Positions 23,661 through 35,602 are shown, counted from the stretch's first letter. The stretch is 64,000 bases of DNA from Astropecten irregularis (GCA_963971285.1 OZ020257.1:13158602-13222601); one strand, 5' to 3'. Numbers and translations are program-made. The notes: a model not told the origin generated them from the letters alone.

Positions 23661-24030
23661 AGGTAGTATCATACTTTGGTTTTTTGTCAAAGAAATGCAG
23701 ATTCATGGACAAAAATATCAAGGAAGATACAGTAACAGTCATCTGTGAAATATTCAGTCCCATACGGTGCCCACTTTTTGAGAAAACAGTGAAAAACGCC
23801 CATAGTATTTCTTAAGTCTTTTCACCGTTATTTTTTATCTTTAAAAGATCAAAAATGTTTTTGGTCATTGGTATTACTCTTTTCTGGATGAATAGGCCTA
23901 CAGCATTTCAGGCAGAAACATTTTAACAGTATGTTTCTACCATCATCATCTTTATACCCTGTAAGTTATAGGTAAATCTGTGAAGATTTCTGTTTCGGTA
24001 TGCTACCAATGTATGATACATGTACTACCT
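23661..24030 (-). mobile_element. TTAA-1 MITE, full reverse copy
   Basis: TTAA on both sides. Ends 'aggtagtatcatactttgg' and 'gtactacct'. It includes 'accctgtaagttataggtaa', a splice-donor-like string typical of reverse copies. It abuts the next element almost directly. Confidence 0.85.
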
Positions 24031-24039
24031 TTAAGGAGA

Positions 24040-24490
24040 GTGTACACTGTCAACATTTTTGGTAACAACTTAGTCACGGTAACATGTTTCTCAGGTATCT
24101 TGTTGCTGAAAATGTTGTCAGTGGCAAAACGAGTTGGGTATAAACATGGAGTGGTCTATAGACACCCATGCATGAGAAAAAGCTAATCGAGTTATGTGTT
24201 TCATGTACTCCTCTGTGGGATGTCACATACAAACAGTATTAAGGACAAAACCAGAAAGAAAGCTGCAATGTAAGATATTGCTACTGAACTGGAAAATTTG
24301 CCATCCAAATGCTCATTCCCGGTCATTGTTTCATCAACATCTCATTAACATCTCGGTGTCATGTTGGCCAAATGTTGCTAGTGTAGTAAGTGTACACAGG
24401 ACCCAAAGTCTTGTTGCCCACAGGTGTGTTGTCCTACCTTGCTAACGTGTTACCGAGAATGTGACCGAAATTGTTGACAGTGTACATTCT
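24040..24490 (+). mobile_element. GTGTACAC-family MITE, longest copy
   Basis: Left end 'gtgtacactgtcaacatttt', right end 'gaccgaaattgttgacagtg'; the ends are inverted repeats of about 27 bp. The interior has further copies of the ACATGTTGCCxxxTGTTGC theme. Other copies: 1-95, 31786-31985, 36928-37180. Confidence 0.75.
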
Positions 24491-24746
24491 GTTTTAGTCA
24501 AAAACAGTGGACATTATTCCTAATTAACGAAATGTCTGATTTATCACATACAATTCAGTATAGGCCTACAGCTCCCTATTAAGTCGAAATGATGATTTCA
24601 ATTTCCTATTTAGCTGCATGTATGTATACCCAATAGACACGCATCCAAATAAATCTGTGAAACGGAACACCCCTTCCGGATTCTGTCCCAGAGTTGTCCC
24701 CAAAGTGTTTCCCCCTGTATCGGTTCTAGGCCTCCCCTCCCTGTGG

Positions 24747-25490
24747 CGGTCTCAGCTGACTCCCCGTCTCAGCTGTCTCCCCTGACTTAGGGAGACAGTT
24801 CAGTCCGACACGTGCATGGTCTCGTTGGTCTCCCGTGCTGAGATGTCCCCCCATGACTACAGTAACTATCGCACGGTACCGTGCCTCATATAGCGAGAGA
24901 TTAGTTGATGCTATTAATTCAAAAATTACTTTAATGAAGTATTCTTTTGGTTACGTAGAGTGAGCATTCTCTGGGGAATATTCGTCAATTTATATAAGGG
25001 TCTACAGGTCCAATTTAAAACAAATAGCACTTCGTCCTACATCCTGTGATGGGTTAATTTATGTCTACCCACTGTTCCATCTGTCAACCTTCAACCATTG
25101 GACCCCGAACTATTAAACCAAACCTTACCCCCCCCCCATTTATTTTCCCATGCATGTCTTCTCTCCCCTTCTTTCTGTTTCTTCCCTTATTCACCCCCTC
25201 CCCTTTCCTTGACCTCCATGTCTTTACGTTAAAACCCCTGGTTCAGTGTTTTTGTAGCGTGTCCATTCCTTTCCTGTAGTATTGTGTAATAAATCACACA
25301 GAAGCAATGGCCTTCAAAAGAAGGAAAAAACCTGTTGTGTTGTGTAGCGTGGAATGCACAGCTCGACCACAGCTCAGTACGACACTTAAACGGACGACTT
25401 TACCGTTGTTGTGCGCAGAGATAACATGACGTATTGGTACTATATTTAGTAAGGGGGGCAGCTGAGACGGGGAGTCAGCTGAGACCGCCA
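24747..25490. repeat. Inverted repeat pair 680 bp apart
   Basis: 'cggtctcagctgactccccg' (24747) is exactly mirrored by 'cggggagtcagctgagaccg' (25468), with a further GTCTCAGCTG match. The left side continues as CTC/GTC-rich sequence. The interior has a pyrimidine-rich 25120-25200 patch and no gene. It may be the ends of an unrecognised element. Confidence 0.5.
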
Positions 25491-25607
25491 CACCGGTCCC
25501 CTCTATACGGAAATACAATCCTCGGTCCCACTGCAGTATAAAAACGCTTATAGTCAATTCCTTCTTGGCTTTGCTCAAATAATAATGCTCGCTGGATGAA
25601 AGGCAAT

Positions 25608-25768
25608 ACCTTATTCACGGTGCATCCATCCTACATTCGAAGCAGTGCAATCAAACCGAGGCTTGGATTCAAAGTAGTCTGGTACCCGTTTTCATTTTTA
25701 GAAATGGTGTTATATTCTCCAACGGGTATACAAGGAAGGTGACAAGATGGATGCGCCGTGAATAAGGT
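25608..25768. mobile_element. Foldback MITE with 25-bp inverted ends
   Basis: 'accttattcacggtgcatcc' and 'ggatgcgccgtgaataaggt' enclose about 110 bp. Length about 160 bp. Single copy here. Confidence 0.75.
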
Positions 25769-26325
25769 GTATAGTAGTATGCCAAGCTACGCGTTTACCT
25801 ATTTTTATCAAACTTCGCAAGGCGCGAAAATTATCAACTAATCGTGGGCGGAGCAAGGACTTTGCTTTGGGGGCGTGCTAATAGATTGCGGTAAAGTTTC
25901 CCAGGTTTCAAAACAGATTTTTCATGTTTTCTTAAAATAAACCCCTTAATTTATTCGCGTAGGCCTATACTATTGGGACTTGCATTATGCTATATGGAAT
26001 AGAATGGAAAGACGTCACTAGGTCTCAATAATTAGGCCCAATGGTGCGTTCGTCAAACATAACATGTTGCACAACAGCTTAATAAGTCGCCGTGCTCAAA
26101 ACAAGAATTTAATGTATTATTCGTCGCCAAAGAACTATTAAAATCGTCTTGCCTTATAGTCGCACGGGTCCAATTTCAAGTAAACGACATTTTCATGGCT
26201 TCTTCCCCATTATAATCAGAATGCCGTATTCAGAATCAGACTTTTTCCAAAATGAAATTCAAACACTTTGACTATCTTCAGTACACCATTTTGAAACTAA
26301 TAGTAGGCTTAGTCAGCATAAAAAT

Positions 26326-26440
26326 AAGGTAAGTTTGCTGTGACACCATGGAATATCTTCTGTGAGTTTGTGGTTCTGAGAAGAACCGATGGTTTAACAC
26401 TCGACGTTCCGAACAGTGTGCTATGTTCGTCTTCAGGAGG
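26326..26440 (+). repeat. Half copy of the 51.5-kb palindromic element
   Basis: 'gtttgctgtgacaccatgga', 'gtggttctgagaagaacc' and 'cgacgttccgaacagtgtgc' match one arm of the palindrome at 51538-51783. It is followed by a duplicated 'aggagggtgaccctc' unit. The minus strand shows a CTGAAGA-stem-GAAC motif. Confidence 0.7.
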
Positions 26441-27487
26441 GTGACCCTCAGGAGGGTGACCCTCCAGAAGGCATTGCCCTGTTATATTCAACCCCAACTT
26501 TGTAGAATAATCAACTTGAAATCAATTTCTTAAAAAACACGGTCCTGCCGCATCATCACAAAGTTCTTTTATTTAAACCTAAAAAGAAAAAAAATACTCA
26601 AGTCACGGAATTTAGGAGAAGTCATCTTAGAAGAAAAAAAAATCTTACGACGAAAAATAAACAAGAATAATTACTTCACGAAACCGAATACTCGATCCCT
26701 GTGATTATAGAGAGAAGACGTAATAAGGGAAAGAATCGCATGACATTATCCGGTATCGATAAAAACAAGATCCGATCAAAATTTCTCCTCTCTTTCTCTT
26801 TGGAGAAGTTTTTTGATTTCTTCTCATGTTCCGTTCCTTAGTTTTTCCCTGGGGGCACGCGTGACACACAGCTTCAAGCGGTTCTGTTCCTAATACCCCA
26901 AGATTAAGACTGAGTTACCACTCAAGTTAGTGCTCGTTTGGGCGGGCCGCTGTTAAGTAATAAAGGGGAGAACGGGCAAAAAAATACCCGCTACTGTATC
27001 ATTTTGATTAATGTGATCAAAATAAGCCTATACCGGTTTACTATCGGTCGGCCAATGCCTTGTTTCAATTTTGTGTGTGTGTGGTGGAGAATTTTTACCC
27101 GGAGGGAACGGTAGTCGGTCTTGCGTCTCTTTCTGAGGCTAATGGTAATAGTATCATGGAAAGAGATTGGCAAATTTCTTTGTAGATGACCGTCCTTTTT
27201 CTCCTAATAATGATCAATCATTATACTGCTTTTCATTATTGATACGGAGTAATAAACTACGCATGCTGAAAAAAAATGGTTGAACAAGACTAAACGGCGT
27301 GCTGCGGGTCAGGGCAGAAAACGTGCTTACAATTTCCGAACAAAAAAAGAGGGAGTTTAATGATCAATCATTCTCACTGATCTTTCGCTGATAATTCAAC
27401 GATTAGAACCTTTTTTTGGTGGAGATATTGTAATTACGGAATAACCATTATTAGCAAGTAAGGCCTATGCGAAACAAAGGGGGCATT
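26441..27487. other. AT-rich intergenic sequence
   Basis: No supportable gene or shared repeat. 'tgatcaatcatt' recurs at about 27210 and 27361. Confidence 0.4.
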
Positions 27488-27813
27488 CAGGCGCGGTTCT
27501 AAAGCCAATATTTTTTGGGGGGCTAGAAGAGCCAACATATTTTTTTTTTTTTTTTTGGGGGGGGGCTAAAAGATCCAATATTTTGGGTTCTTCTAACACT
27601 CTTGCTTCTGCTATGTCTTATAAGAGGTCGAAAAACATGCACCTATAGTCAACACAACGCGTTTGTTTTTATGTAAAGTGGCGCTTAGTATTTGAAAAGA
27701 TCCAGTATTTTCAAGATTGCATTTCTTTTTTGGGGGGGCTAGACACAATTTTGGGGGGCTCAAGCCCCCCTAGCCCCCCCCCCCCCCCCCCCCCCACCGT
27801 AGAACCGCGCCTG
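27488..27813. mobile_element. hAT-like MITE (CAGGCGCGGTTCTA ends)
   Basis: Perfect inverted ends 'caggcgcggttcta' and 'tagaaccgcgcctg'. Subterminal G/C runs (ggggggctag / ctagccccccc) expand to long homopolymer tracts. Flanks GGGGCATT and GGGACATC could be a decayed 8-bp duplication, as expected for hAT. Second copy at 39076-39371. Confidence 0.8.
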
Positions 27814-28072
27814 GGGACATCGAAATTGCCAAAATGACTTTTTAAAGGCTAACTGGGCCATGAGTTAAAGGCTTGTCCGTAATTCTTACAGAACTCAATA
27901 ATTTATAACGAATACATGTTTATACATGATTTATAGTCTGGTGTATGGGAAATTGATGAATCCATACAAGACAGGTTTTCAACCAGTTGACGATATGTTG
28001 ACCAGCGGTAATTCAAAGTTTTATTGCGGGGTGACATCCAATTTTGAAATGTTTATGAAATTCCCTGTTTAA

Positions 28073-28392
28073 AGGTAATATCAAACTTTGGTTTTTGTCA
28101 AAGAAATGCAGATTCATGGAGACAAATATCAAGACATATACAGGAACACGTTCATCTGTGAAATTTCCAGTCTCATACGGTGCCCACTTTTTGAGAAAAA
28201 GTGAAAAAAAACCACGGTATTTTAAAAAATATTTTCGACGTTATTTTTTTTTTTATCTTTTAAAGATCAAAATGTTTTTTTGGTCATTGGATTTACTCTT
28301 TACAGGATAAATGCAGCATTTAAGGCAGACAAACTTGAACGATATGTTTCTACCATCATCATCTTTATATCCTGTAAGTTATAGGTACAATT
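28073..28392 (-). mobile_element. TTAA-1 MITE, reverse copy, right end lost
   Basis: Preceded by TTAA; starts 'aggtaatatcaaactttgg'. It follows the family to 'cctgtaagttataggtac' and then diverges. Confidence 0.75.
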
Positions 28393-29573
28393 GATCGAAC
28401 AATGTGATGAGCATCTAACGAATCTTTCTTTCTTTGTCTTTCATCGCCGTCACAATAAAACATCAAATTTCAAAGCAATTCATGAGAAATATTCTTTTTG
28501 TGATAGACCAGGTGGTTATAATGTGTAAGAGAAAGACAATTTAAAGCTTTATCTTCGTACATCATCAAAGTGTGAACGATTTTGTTTTCAAAGATTTTTT
28601 TCTGACATTTTTTTCTGACTTTGAAACAACAAATATTTTAAAGTGATGCCTGATTTTGCAATAAATGAAGTGAAATTTATGTCAAAACGATTTTTACAAC
28701 TATTTTCCGAAATAGGCCAAAACTTAATGCCATGTATTTAATCCTATATCTTTAATGACACATGAAAATAAGTCTTTTTAAGATTTGAGAAGCCTTTTGA
28801 AGATTTTATTTTTAAGAGAACACCGCCACCCTAAAAGCATGCATTGTCAGATACAGTATAAAAACATCAATAAAATTGCTTCGGCAATCGATGTTGGCCT
28901 GAGTTTTTATTGGTTTCTGACTAAGGAAACCCCCACAATTGGGCAACAAGAATACAAACGCTACCCGCTATTATAAGAATTTTATGCCCAATTTTAAAGT
29001 GAAAATCTTGGTGTTTAACACACGTACAGCGCGGCAGCTTTGCACGGCGCGAAAGCATGAAGCAATAACATATCAGAAAGCCTTGTTTTTACCGGTTCAC
29101 GTGAATTTTTCTGACATCTTTACACAGCGAGTAAGACTAGCTTGTTGCACGGGTGAACAAAGTTTGAAGACAGGGCCCATTATACGGCAATCGCAAATTA
29201 ATCTATTAATCTTATCATAACCAGAAATAACTGATATAAATATATCTATGAAATAACACAAAAGTATTTTTATAAACAGAAAAAAATATAAATTGTTGAC
29301 TCACCAGAACTGCAGTATTATGATGGAGTCGACGCACGGAAGCGCACAAACAGAGAAACAATGGTTTTATAATCTGTCTGGTCGGCTACGATACAAACGC
29401 ATAGAAGGCACAGCCTGAAATGGTCCCTTCCGCTGAATAATAACACTTTAAATACCACTCGTTCTAATAATAACAACACAGCATTACCATAACAATCGCT
29501 GCTGTGGCAGAATTCAGGGCTAGTTATAGTTGTGTGGAGGAATATTTTGATACCCCCTCATTGGAGGAGAGAA
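28393..29573. other. AT-rich intergenic sequence
   Basis: No gene or shared repeat was seen. Confidence 0.4.
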
Positions 29574-29752
29574 AACATGAATAATTCAACAGGTGGGAGT
29601 GGTCAGGGGGCTGCCTTCGCTAATCATGAGACGTCGCGGTGTATTTCTTTTTACCTGTGTGAGGATAGATCATGAATAATTCAACAGGTGGGAGTGGTCT
29701 GGAGACTGCCTTCGCCAATCATGAGACGTCGCGGTGTATTTTATACCTGGTG
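29574..29752. repeat. Tandem direct duplication, ~97-bp unit
   Basis: Two units share 'catgaataattcaacaggtg', 'ggagtggtc' and 'atcatgagacgtcgcggtgt' with few differences. It does not resemble any other repeat in the window. Confidence 0.85.
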
Positions 29753-30340
29753 TCAATTATTCATCTGTTTTTGTATTAAGATGACTTGCAACATCTGGCA
29801 GACGGTGGGGTCTATACGTCAAGTACGGTTCTGGAGCGTGCGTCAGGGGTTTGTGTGATGGGGGTGTGCGCGTCGTTCGACGGCCGGCCGGCGCACGGCG
29901 TGTTGGACCCGTTCATTATATTCATCGCGGCCGCAACTATACTTGTAATTATAATAACCCCTATTATAACCCACATGACCACAATCTTTGACTTGTCTAT
30001 CCAATTATTGTCGAAACAAAAATCGCTTGTCAACTTTTGCTTCGTCGGTACAAAAGCTACCCAACAATTGAACTTTTTTTTTCACAGACCGTGTCCTCCC
30101 CACTGAAAAGCAGACCATGTTCAGAATGTCCTATTGCATTGACTATTACAGGGCAGGATTCGTATCACCGTATCAACATTTTTGGCAGCTCGGTCTGGTT
30201 CAGCAGAGCGGGACGTTAGGGATTATGTGCAATTATAACCATTACTGCTTCACAGTCATGACAGGCAGTTTTAATGATTCACATTGAGGGCGGTATTATC
30301 GTGGGCGGGGGTCGTGGTACTTGGGAATACCGCGGCTTAA
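29753..30340. other. Intergenic sequence with GC-rich patch
   Basis: A GC-rich patch around 29800-29930 (ggccggccggcgcacgg) has open frames on both strands but no splice or family support. Confidence 0.35.
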
Positions 30341-30541
30341 AGGTATAATATTATCATAATTTGGTTTTTATCAAAGAAATACAGATTCATGGGCAAAACT
30401 ATCAAAGACGATACAAAACAACAGTCATCTGTGAAAATTTCAGTCCAATACGGTGCCCACTTTTTGAGAAAACATGTGAAAAACAGACACAGTATTTCTT
30501 AAATCTTCTCTCTTTTATTTTTGATCTTTTAAAAGATCAAG
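30341..30541 (-). mobile_element. TTAA-1 MITE, reverse left half
   Basis: TTAA then 'aggtataatattatcataat'. Similarity stops inside the central 'gatcttttaaaagatcaa' palindrome, so the second half is missing. Confidence 0.7.
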
Positions 30542-30645
30542 AGATACTAAGTGGCGGCCGCGAGATGTACGTTGCGGTAATATGAAATACATCGCACATG
30601 CATGGGGAAACATACATCTACAGGTCAAAATAATGAGTGGCACGA

Positions 30646-30766
30646 ATAGGGCTTCATCTTGTGCCGTATCCCCAAAACCTCTTTTATACCTGTTACATTA
30701 AAATGGTTTTAAGAAATGGAGCCGGAGCTTGAGCCTGAGCCTAAGCCTCCGTTTCGTAAACGCCAT
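30646..30766. mobile_element. hAT-like hexamer MITE, internally deleted
   Basis: Starts TAGGGC. It retains 'ttttatacctgttacatta', 'ggagccggagcttgagcctg' and an end 'cctccgtttcgtaaacgcc'. About half the length of the 19815 copy. Confidence 0.6.
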
Positions 30767-31785
30767 ATAAACCCCCTAATTGTGATATTCATGTTAATTT
30801 CACCATCCCAATTTTTAGCGTCATTTCAAATTCAAGCAATACTTTCTTCCACTTGTTCAATTACTATATAATATCTTCTCTCATCTCACGATTGTATTTA
30901 TTTTATAATCATGTTCGAAATTCAAAAGTCATTATTGTAATTATCTGTACTATCATAGAAACAAAAGCCTGTTACAAAAAAAAGAAAGAAAAGAAAAAGG
31001 GAGTAGAAACCTTTTTTTGGTCGTTGTTTGTGATTTTTGTTTTGTTTTGAATTTCAGCCAGATAGCGGCAACACAGCTAATCTCCCCAACACGCCGGGAA
31101 CAAAATTCATTTACTGTGCCCACATCACGGCAAGACGGACAATTTTTTCTCTTTCCTTTTTACTCGCCCGAGAAAAAAAAACATACGGCTTCGCGGCTCT
31201 TTGCTACGAGGCGAGCGAGTCGACCGGGGAAAACCTTCGAGATGCCCGGGAAGAATAATTGGTCGGGCCCCGATGATATGATGTGAGCGAAAGGGAGACC
31301 GGCAGGCTGGCCGCGTACTACTACACTCCTTGGGGAAATGCCAACGCGAACGCGCCGTACGTTACGGCAGAAGAACCGGAGAAAAAAACTCCACTAATCC
31401 ATCCCTTCGTTGAAATGATTACCTGTGAATGATTACTCTATTGATGAAATAAGAAGGCTCTTAAGAAGGCTTTAATCTCGAGATTATTATTTTCAGAAAT
31501 TTGCTCTCTTGTCTTACATCACCGTTCTCTGGTATACATGGGGGTGGGTCGGCATATCCATTATTTAAATCTAATTGTCCATCAGCCCGCGCGCTCGTGG
31601 ACACCACCTCGATTAATTAAATCCTTTTTATCAAATATTCATTATAAAGTGTTGCCGCTAATTAGAAATAACTTGTACGGACTCCAAACAATGTTTCATT
31701 AATTTGCTTGTACTGTACTCAAGGGCTCTTGATAAAGTCATTAGTCATTGCAGTGACCACACTAGGCCTTTTTCAGTCCTTATAA
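30767..31785. other. Intergenic; possible acceptor near 31068
   Basis: A T-rich tract ending TTTCAG at about 31068 is followed by GC-rich sequence open in two plus-strand frames to about 31260-31286. The proteins implied are unlike known families, and no upstream exon was seen, so no gene is called. Confidence 0.35.
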
Positions 31786-31985
31786 GTGTACACTGTCAAC
31801 ATTTTCGGTAACAATCTCGGTAACATGTTGCCTAGGTACCTTGTTGCTGAAAATGTTGTCAGTGTACACAGAGCAAAACGAGTTGGATGACATGTCGCAG
31901 CAACATCTCGGTAACATGTTGGCCACATGTTGCTAGTGTACACAGGGCCCAAAGTCGTATTGCCGAAAATGTTACTGTTGACTGT
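31786..31985 (+). mobile_element. GTGTACAC-family MITE, short copy
   Basis: Starts 'gtgtacactgtcaacatttt', includes 'tgctgaaaatgttgtcagtg', and ends with a decayed 'aatgttactgttgactgtta'. It directly abuts the next element. Confidence 0.7.
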
Positions 31986-32313
31986 TAGACCATTCTTTTG
32001 TTTACAAACATTGACTGGTGGTTGCCAATACTTGGCATGGGCGTCCAATGTTGCAAATCATTTCGTCTTCTTGACAGACGGCGTGTCCAAATTCAATTTT
32101 TTTGCAAACTTTCCATACCTGTACAAAATTCATACCATCGTTGCTTGTGTTGTTTTCATTACAATTCAGTAATATCATTCAATGTTTATGAAACGTTGTG
32201 TGCAAATTATGTTCAAATTGTGGTTATGTTTTTAGGCCCGGCTTTGATGGCTAGTGTCCGCCATCTTGGTTGGCAACAACTCGGGCGGTGACGTTGTAAA
32301 AAGAAAGTTCTAT
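31986..32313 (+). mobile_element. TATAGACCTTT-family MITE, second copy
   Basis: Reverse complement of the 21510-21820 element: 'ccgccatcttggttgg', 'ggctttgatggct' and an end 'aaagttctata'. Open frames inside are incidental. Confidence 0.7.
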
Positions 32314-33359
32314 ACGATGACTCAGTACCTTTGTGTCAAGTAACATTTTTATTCGAAAAAGTGGTATGATTGTAAAAAAGTTCTATTCATGTACAAAAGT
32401 GGAAACGATTATGGTTACGTCAGCACAACTTTCTCACGGTTATATATAACTAGTTGTGTCCTTCTCCAAACAGCGATTACAGTTTTTGTCTTGTTTTTTT
32501 TTTATCCAATTCTTGATGAATCAATTGTCCTCGCTCAATCTGCTAAATCACGCTTCCCAGATCTCCAGCAGTTCATTAAAGACCTACAAGTCTAGACTCG
32601 GTGGAAATACAAAAAAAATTGCTTCTTAAAGCATTTCCAAGCCTTTCGTCGCACTTAATTTGCAGTGGTGTTGCATCTCGCATGCCACTAAGGAACCAAT
32701 TAGTCAAACCAGTAACGAGGTTCCAGATATATTCTCCCTAATTAACTGGTTTTTCTGTTGCTGCCGTTGAGGCCGACTGTTTTGCATATCACCCGCTAGG
32801 ACATTGCAACGGAAATATCCAGAGGGGGATTACATGGTACTGAAAACAACATGAATGGTCATGCTTACCGTATGTCGCTTTAAAAAACGGAAAAGTCTAA
32901 GATGTGTGGATGAAAGACAACGGTAAATCCGTGTATTGAAGGATTATAATGGTGTGTTTTGCCATTGTTCAAATGGGCCTTTTATATATCCGTTAAGTAG
33001 GTGTATGTAGCTCGCAAGCCGTTAGCACATAATAAGCACTTGTAAATGGTTTGTTAAGATTGCAAAATAATTTGCTTTATTGTGATGATAATTCTGACTT
33101 CTGAATGAACTTAAACATCTGGAACGTCTAGCCCAATCCAATATACAAACTCCTTCATAACTTACCATGACCAAGCACCTACGTACCTATCTACCGGTAG
33201 CTTTCCCAGCAAAAATCCAGTCTTTGCTCTCAATGTGAACAAAGCAAATGCTATGGAATATGTTGTCAGGAAAATGTCGTTGGTGTCTTGGCTATATGGT
33301 CAAACAGCACTATAGGCTATTCATCTCAGAATCAACAGTAGATAAACAAACACGTTTAA
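32314..33359. other. AT-rich intergenic sequence
   Basis: No supported feature. A plus-strand open frame at 32389-32595 has neither splice signals nor a recognisable domain. Confidence 0.4.
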
Positions 33360-33725
33360 AGGTACTGTACGGGATTATACCAAAACATAAATGTTCACAG
33401 ATTTATATTGGTATAACTTTCAGGGTATGAAGATGGTGCTGGTAGAAACATACCGTTTAAAACATTTCCACATGAAATGGTATAATTATTTATCCAGAAA
33501 TTAGTCAAACAAAGATTGAAAACAGTTTTGATCTCGGGGTAACATCAAAACCGTTCTTGATGTTTTATAAGAAAAATTGAGTTGGTTTTTCTCTTTTTTG
33601 TGTGTGACTCAGATGTCTGATTGAGCTCAAATTTTCACAGGTTTATCATTCATTCTCATGTACACATTGGATCAGACAAAGTGTGAGTGCTGTTCTGTGA
33701 CCTTTACCAATCATGCATTATACCT
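33360..33725 (+). mobile_element. TTAA-2 MITE, full forward copy
   Basis: Preceded by TTTAA; left tip 'aggtactgtacgggattata'. It carries the family-2 right module and ends 'accaatcatgcattatacct' followed by TTAA. Confidence 0.85.
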
Positions 33726-33936
33726 TTAAGTGAAAAAAACTAATACTTTCAACCCCAACAAACGCAGCACATTTCCTTAAAAATATGACGATAATAACTG
33801 GTTATGTTCCAGTTCTGACCACTTCTATAATCCTATATTATCAAAAACAACGCTGTGTGCAAAATGACCGGAAACGCTTAAAAAAAACATTAGCGCGCGC
33901 GGCCTAAAACATTCAGTGAAAAAAGTTAAAGCTTAA

Positions 33937-34295
33937 AGGTAATATCATACTTTGGTTTTTGTCTTGGCAAAGAAATGAAGATTCAAGAGCAAAAATATCA
34001 AGAAAGATACAGTAACAGTCATCAATGAAAATGTTCAGTCCCATACGGTGCCCACCTTTTGAGGAAGCGGTGAAAAACGCCCTCAGTTTTTCTTAAGTCT
34101 TTTCACCGTTATTAATTATCTTTAAAAGATCAACATTGTTTTTGGTCATATTAGTTTTACTCTTTTCTCGATAAATACAGCATTTTAGACGTTTAACGGT
34201 ATGTTTCTACCATCACCATCTTCGTACCCTGTAAGTTGTAGGTAAATGTGTGAAGATTTCTGTTTCGGTATGCTACCAAAGTAATGATACTACCT
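33937..34295 (-). mobile_element. TTAA-1 MITE, full reverse copy
   Basis: TTAA then 'aggtaatatcatactttgg'; ends 'aatgatactacct' followed by TTAC, a one-base change from the target sequence. Confidence 0.85.
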
Positions 34296-34950
34296 TTACT
34301 GTCAAATTCTATGTTCAAATGGTACCGGTACCGGGACCGATATACTAACTACCGATAACTAAACCGCTGAGTAATTTTAAAAAGATTAGGAAAGAAATTA
34401 TCTAAACGTTGGAGAAATTCGGTAGACCAGATGTGTTCAGCTCAGGTGCGGGGGATTGTCGTTTAATTTGACGGGGGCAACTATAGCTTCCTACCCCGGC
34501 ACGCGCTCCCAATTACTCGGCTTATCAACCGAGGTTTAGCTTGTTTTTCCCCCCGCTGGTCGGCAAATTAACCAACTCAATGAGACAAGTGGGGAAACCC
34601 TTGGAAGGTTACTGTAATTTTCACGACCGGCTCGTTTCCCTTAAGTGATACCTTGTTAGTATTCGCTATTTACATAAACTGGTAATGATATATATAGGCC
34701 TATATATACTTTCTTGGCGAGTGGGAATTTCCAGTAAACAAAATTTGGCGGGAAAAAATTGACATTTACTTTGCGCTCATCACTTCATATCTAATAAAAG
34801 TTTATCCAAACATAGCAGTGTCTGATTGAATAGTTTTCGACAGAACGAGGAAATGAAATTAAAAACAATTTTTCTATCAGCAAAGCCCGAAATATAGGCC
34901 TACGCGAAAAGAGTGAAAACCAACCATGTTCGATTCTATTCTTTTTAGGG

Positions 34951-35602
34951 AGAAAAACAGATTCTTTTTTGGGGGCATAAAAGCCGAAATATTCCTTTTA
35001 AAATGGTTCTTTTTAAATTTAAGTTCTGTAGTTTGTACTTGGAATGATCATTTGGCTATAATTGGTTTTGAGTAAAAAAAAAAATAGATAAGATAAAATT
35101 CCTTAAAGGTATTATCATACTTTGGTTTTATCAAAGAAATACTTATTAATGGGAAAAAAATACCAAGTACACATGGTAACAGTCACCTGTGAAAATTTCA
35201 GTCCCATACAGTGCCACATTTTGAGAAAACAGTGAAAAAACAGCCACAGTAGGGCCTATTTATTAAGTTTTCATCTTTTATTGTTGATCTTTAAAGAGAT
35301 CAAAAAGATTTTCGGTCGTTGTTTTACTAATTTCTGGATACTAAATACACCATTTCAGGAAAAATGTTAATGGTATGTTTCTACTTTCTACCACCACCAT
35401 CTTCATACCCTGCAATACGTACATTTGTGAACAGTTTGGTTTCATACCTGAGTAGAAAAGCAGATTCTACTGTTGTGATGGCATAAAGCCGAAATGTTTC
35501 TTTTAAAGAGGGTTCTTTTTAAATTCATTTTGATTATATTATTTGGCCATAATTGGTTTTGAATAAGAAATAATAGATAAGATAGGATTCCCTAAGAAGT
35601 CG
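34951..35602. repeat. Direct duplication split by a TTAA-1 insertion
   Basis: A ~150-bp segment (34951-35106) recurs at 35458-35602: 'agccgaaatatt', 'ggttctttttaaattt', 'tataattggttttgagtaa' and 'atagataagataaaattcc'. The TTAA-1 copy 35107-35450 lies exactly at the end of the first unit, where the second unit reads 'attccctaag'. Confidence 0.75.
35107..35450 (-). mobile_element. TTAA-1 MITE, reverse copy
   Basis: TTAA then 'aggtattatcatactttgg'. It follows the family to 'catcttcataccctgcaata'. The right tip is decayed ('ggtttcatacctgag'). Confidence 0.8.

Noticed and set aside
29786-30106. 106-residue plus frame with hydrophobic stretch
   Set aside because: The hydrophobic part derives from AT-rich ATT/ATA repeats and the frame lacks splice or homology support.
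31017-31286. Possible terminal exon after a T-rich acceptor
   Set aside because: The acceptor is good, but two frames are equally open and neither has a recognisable domain or upstream partner; left as a note only.
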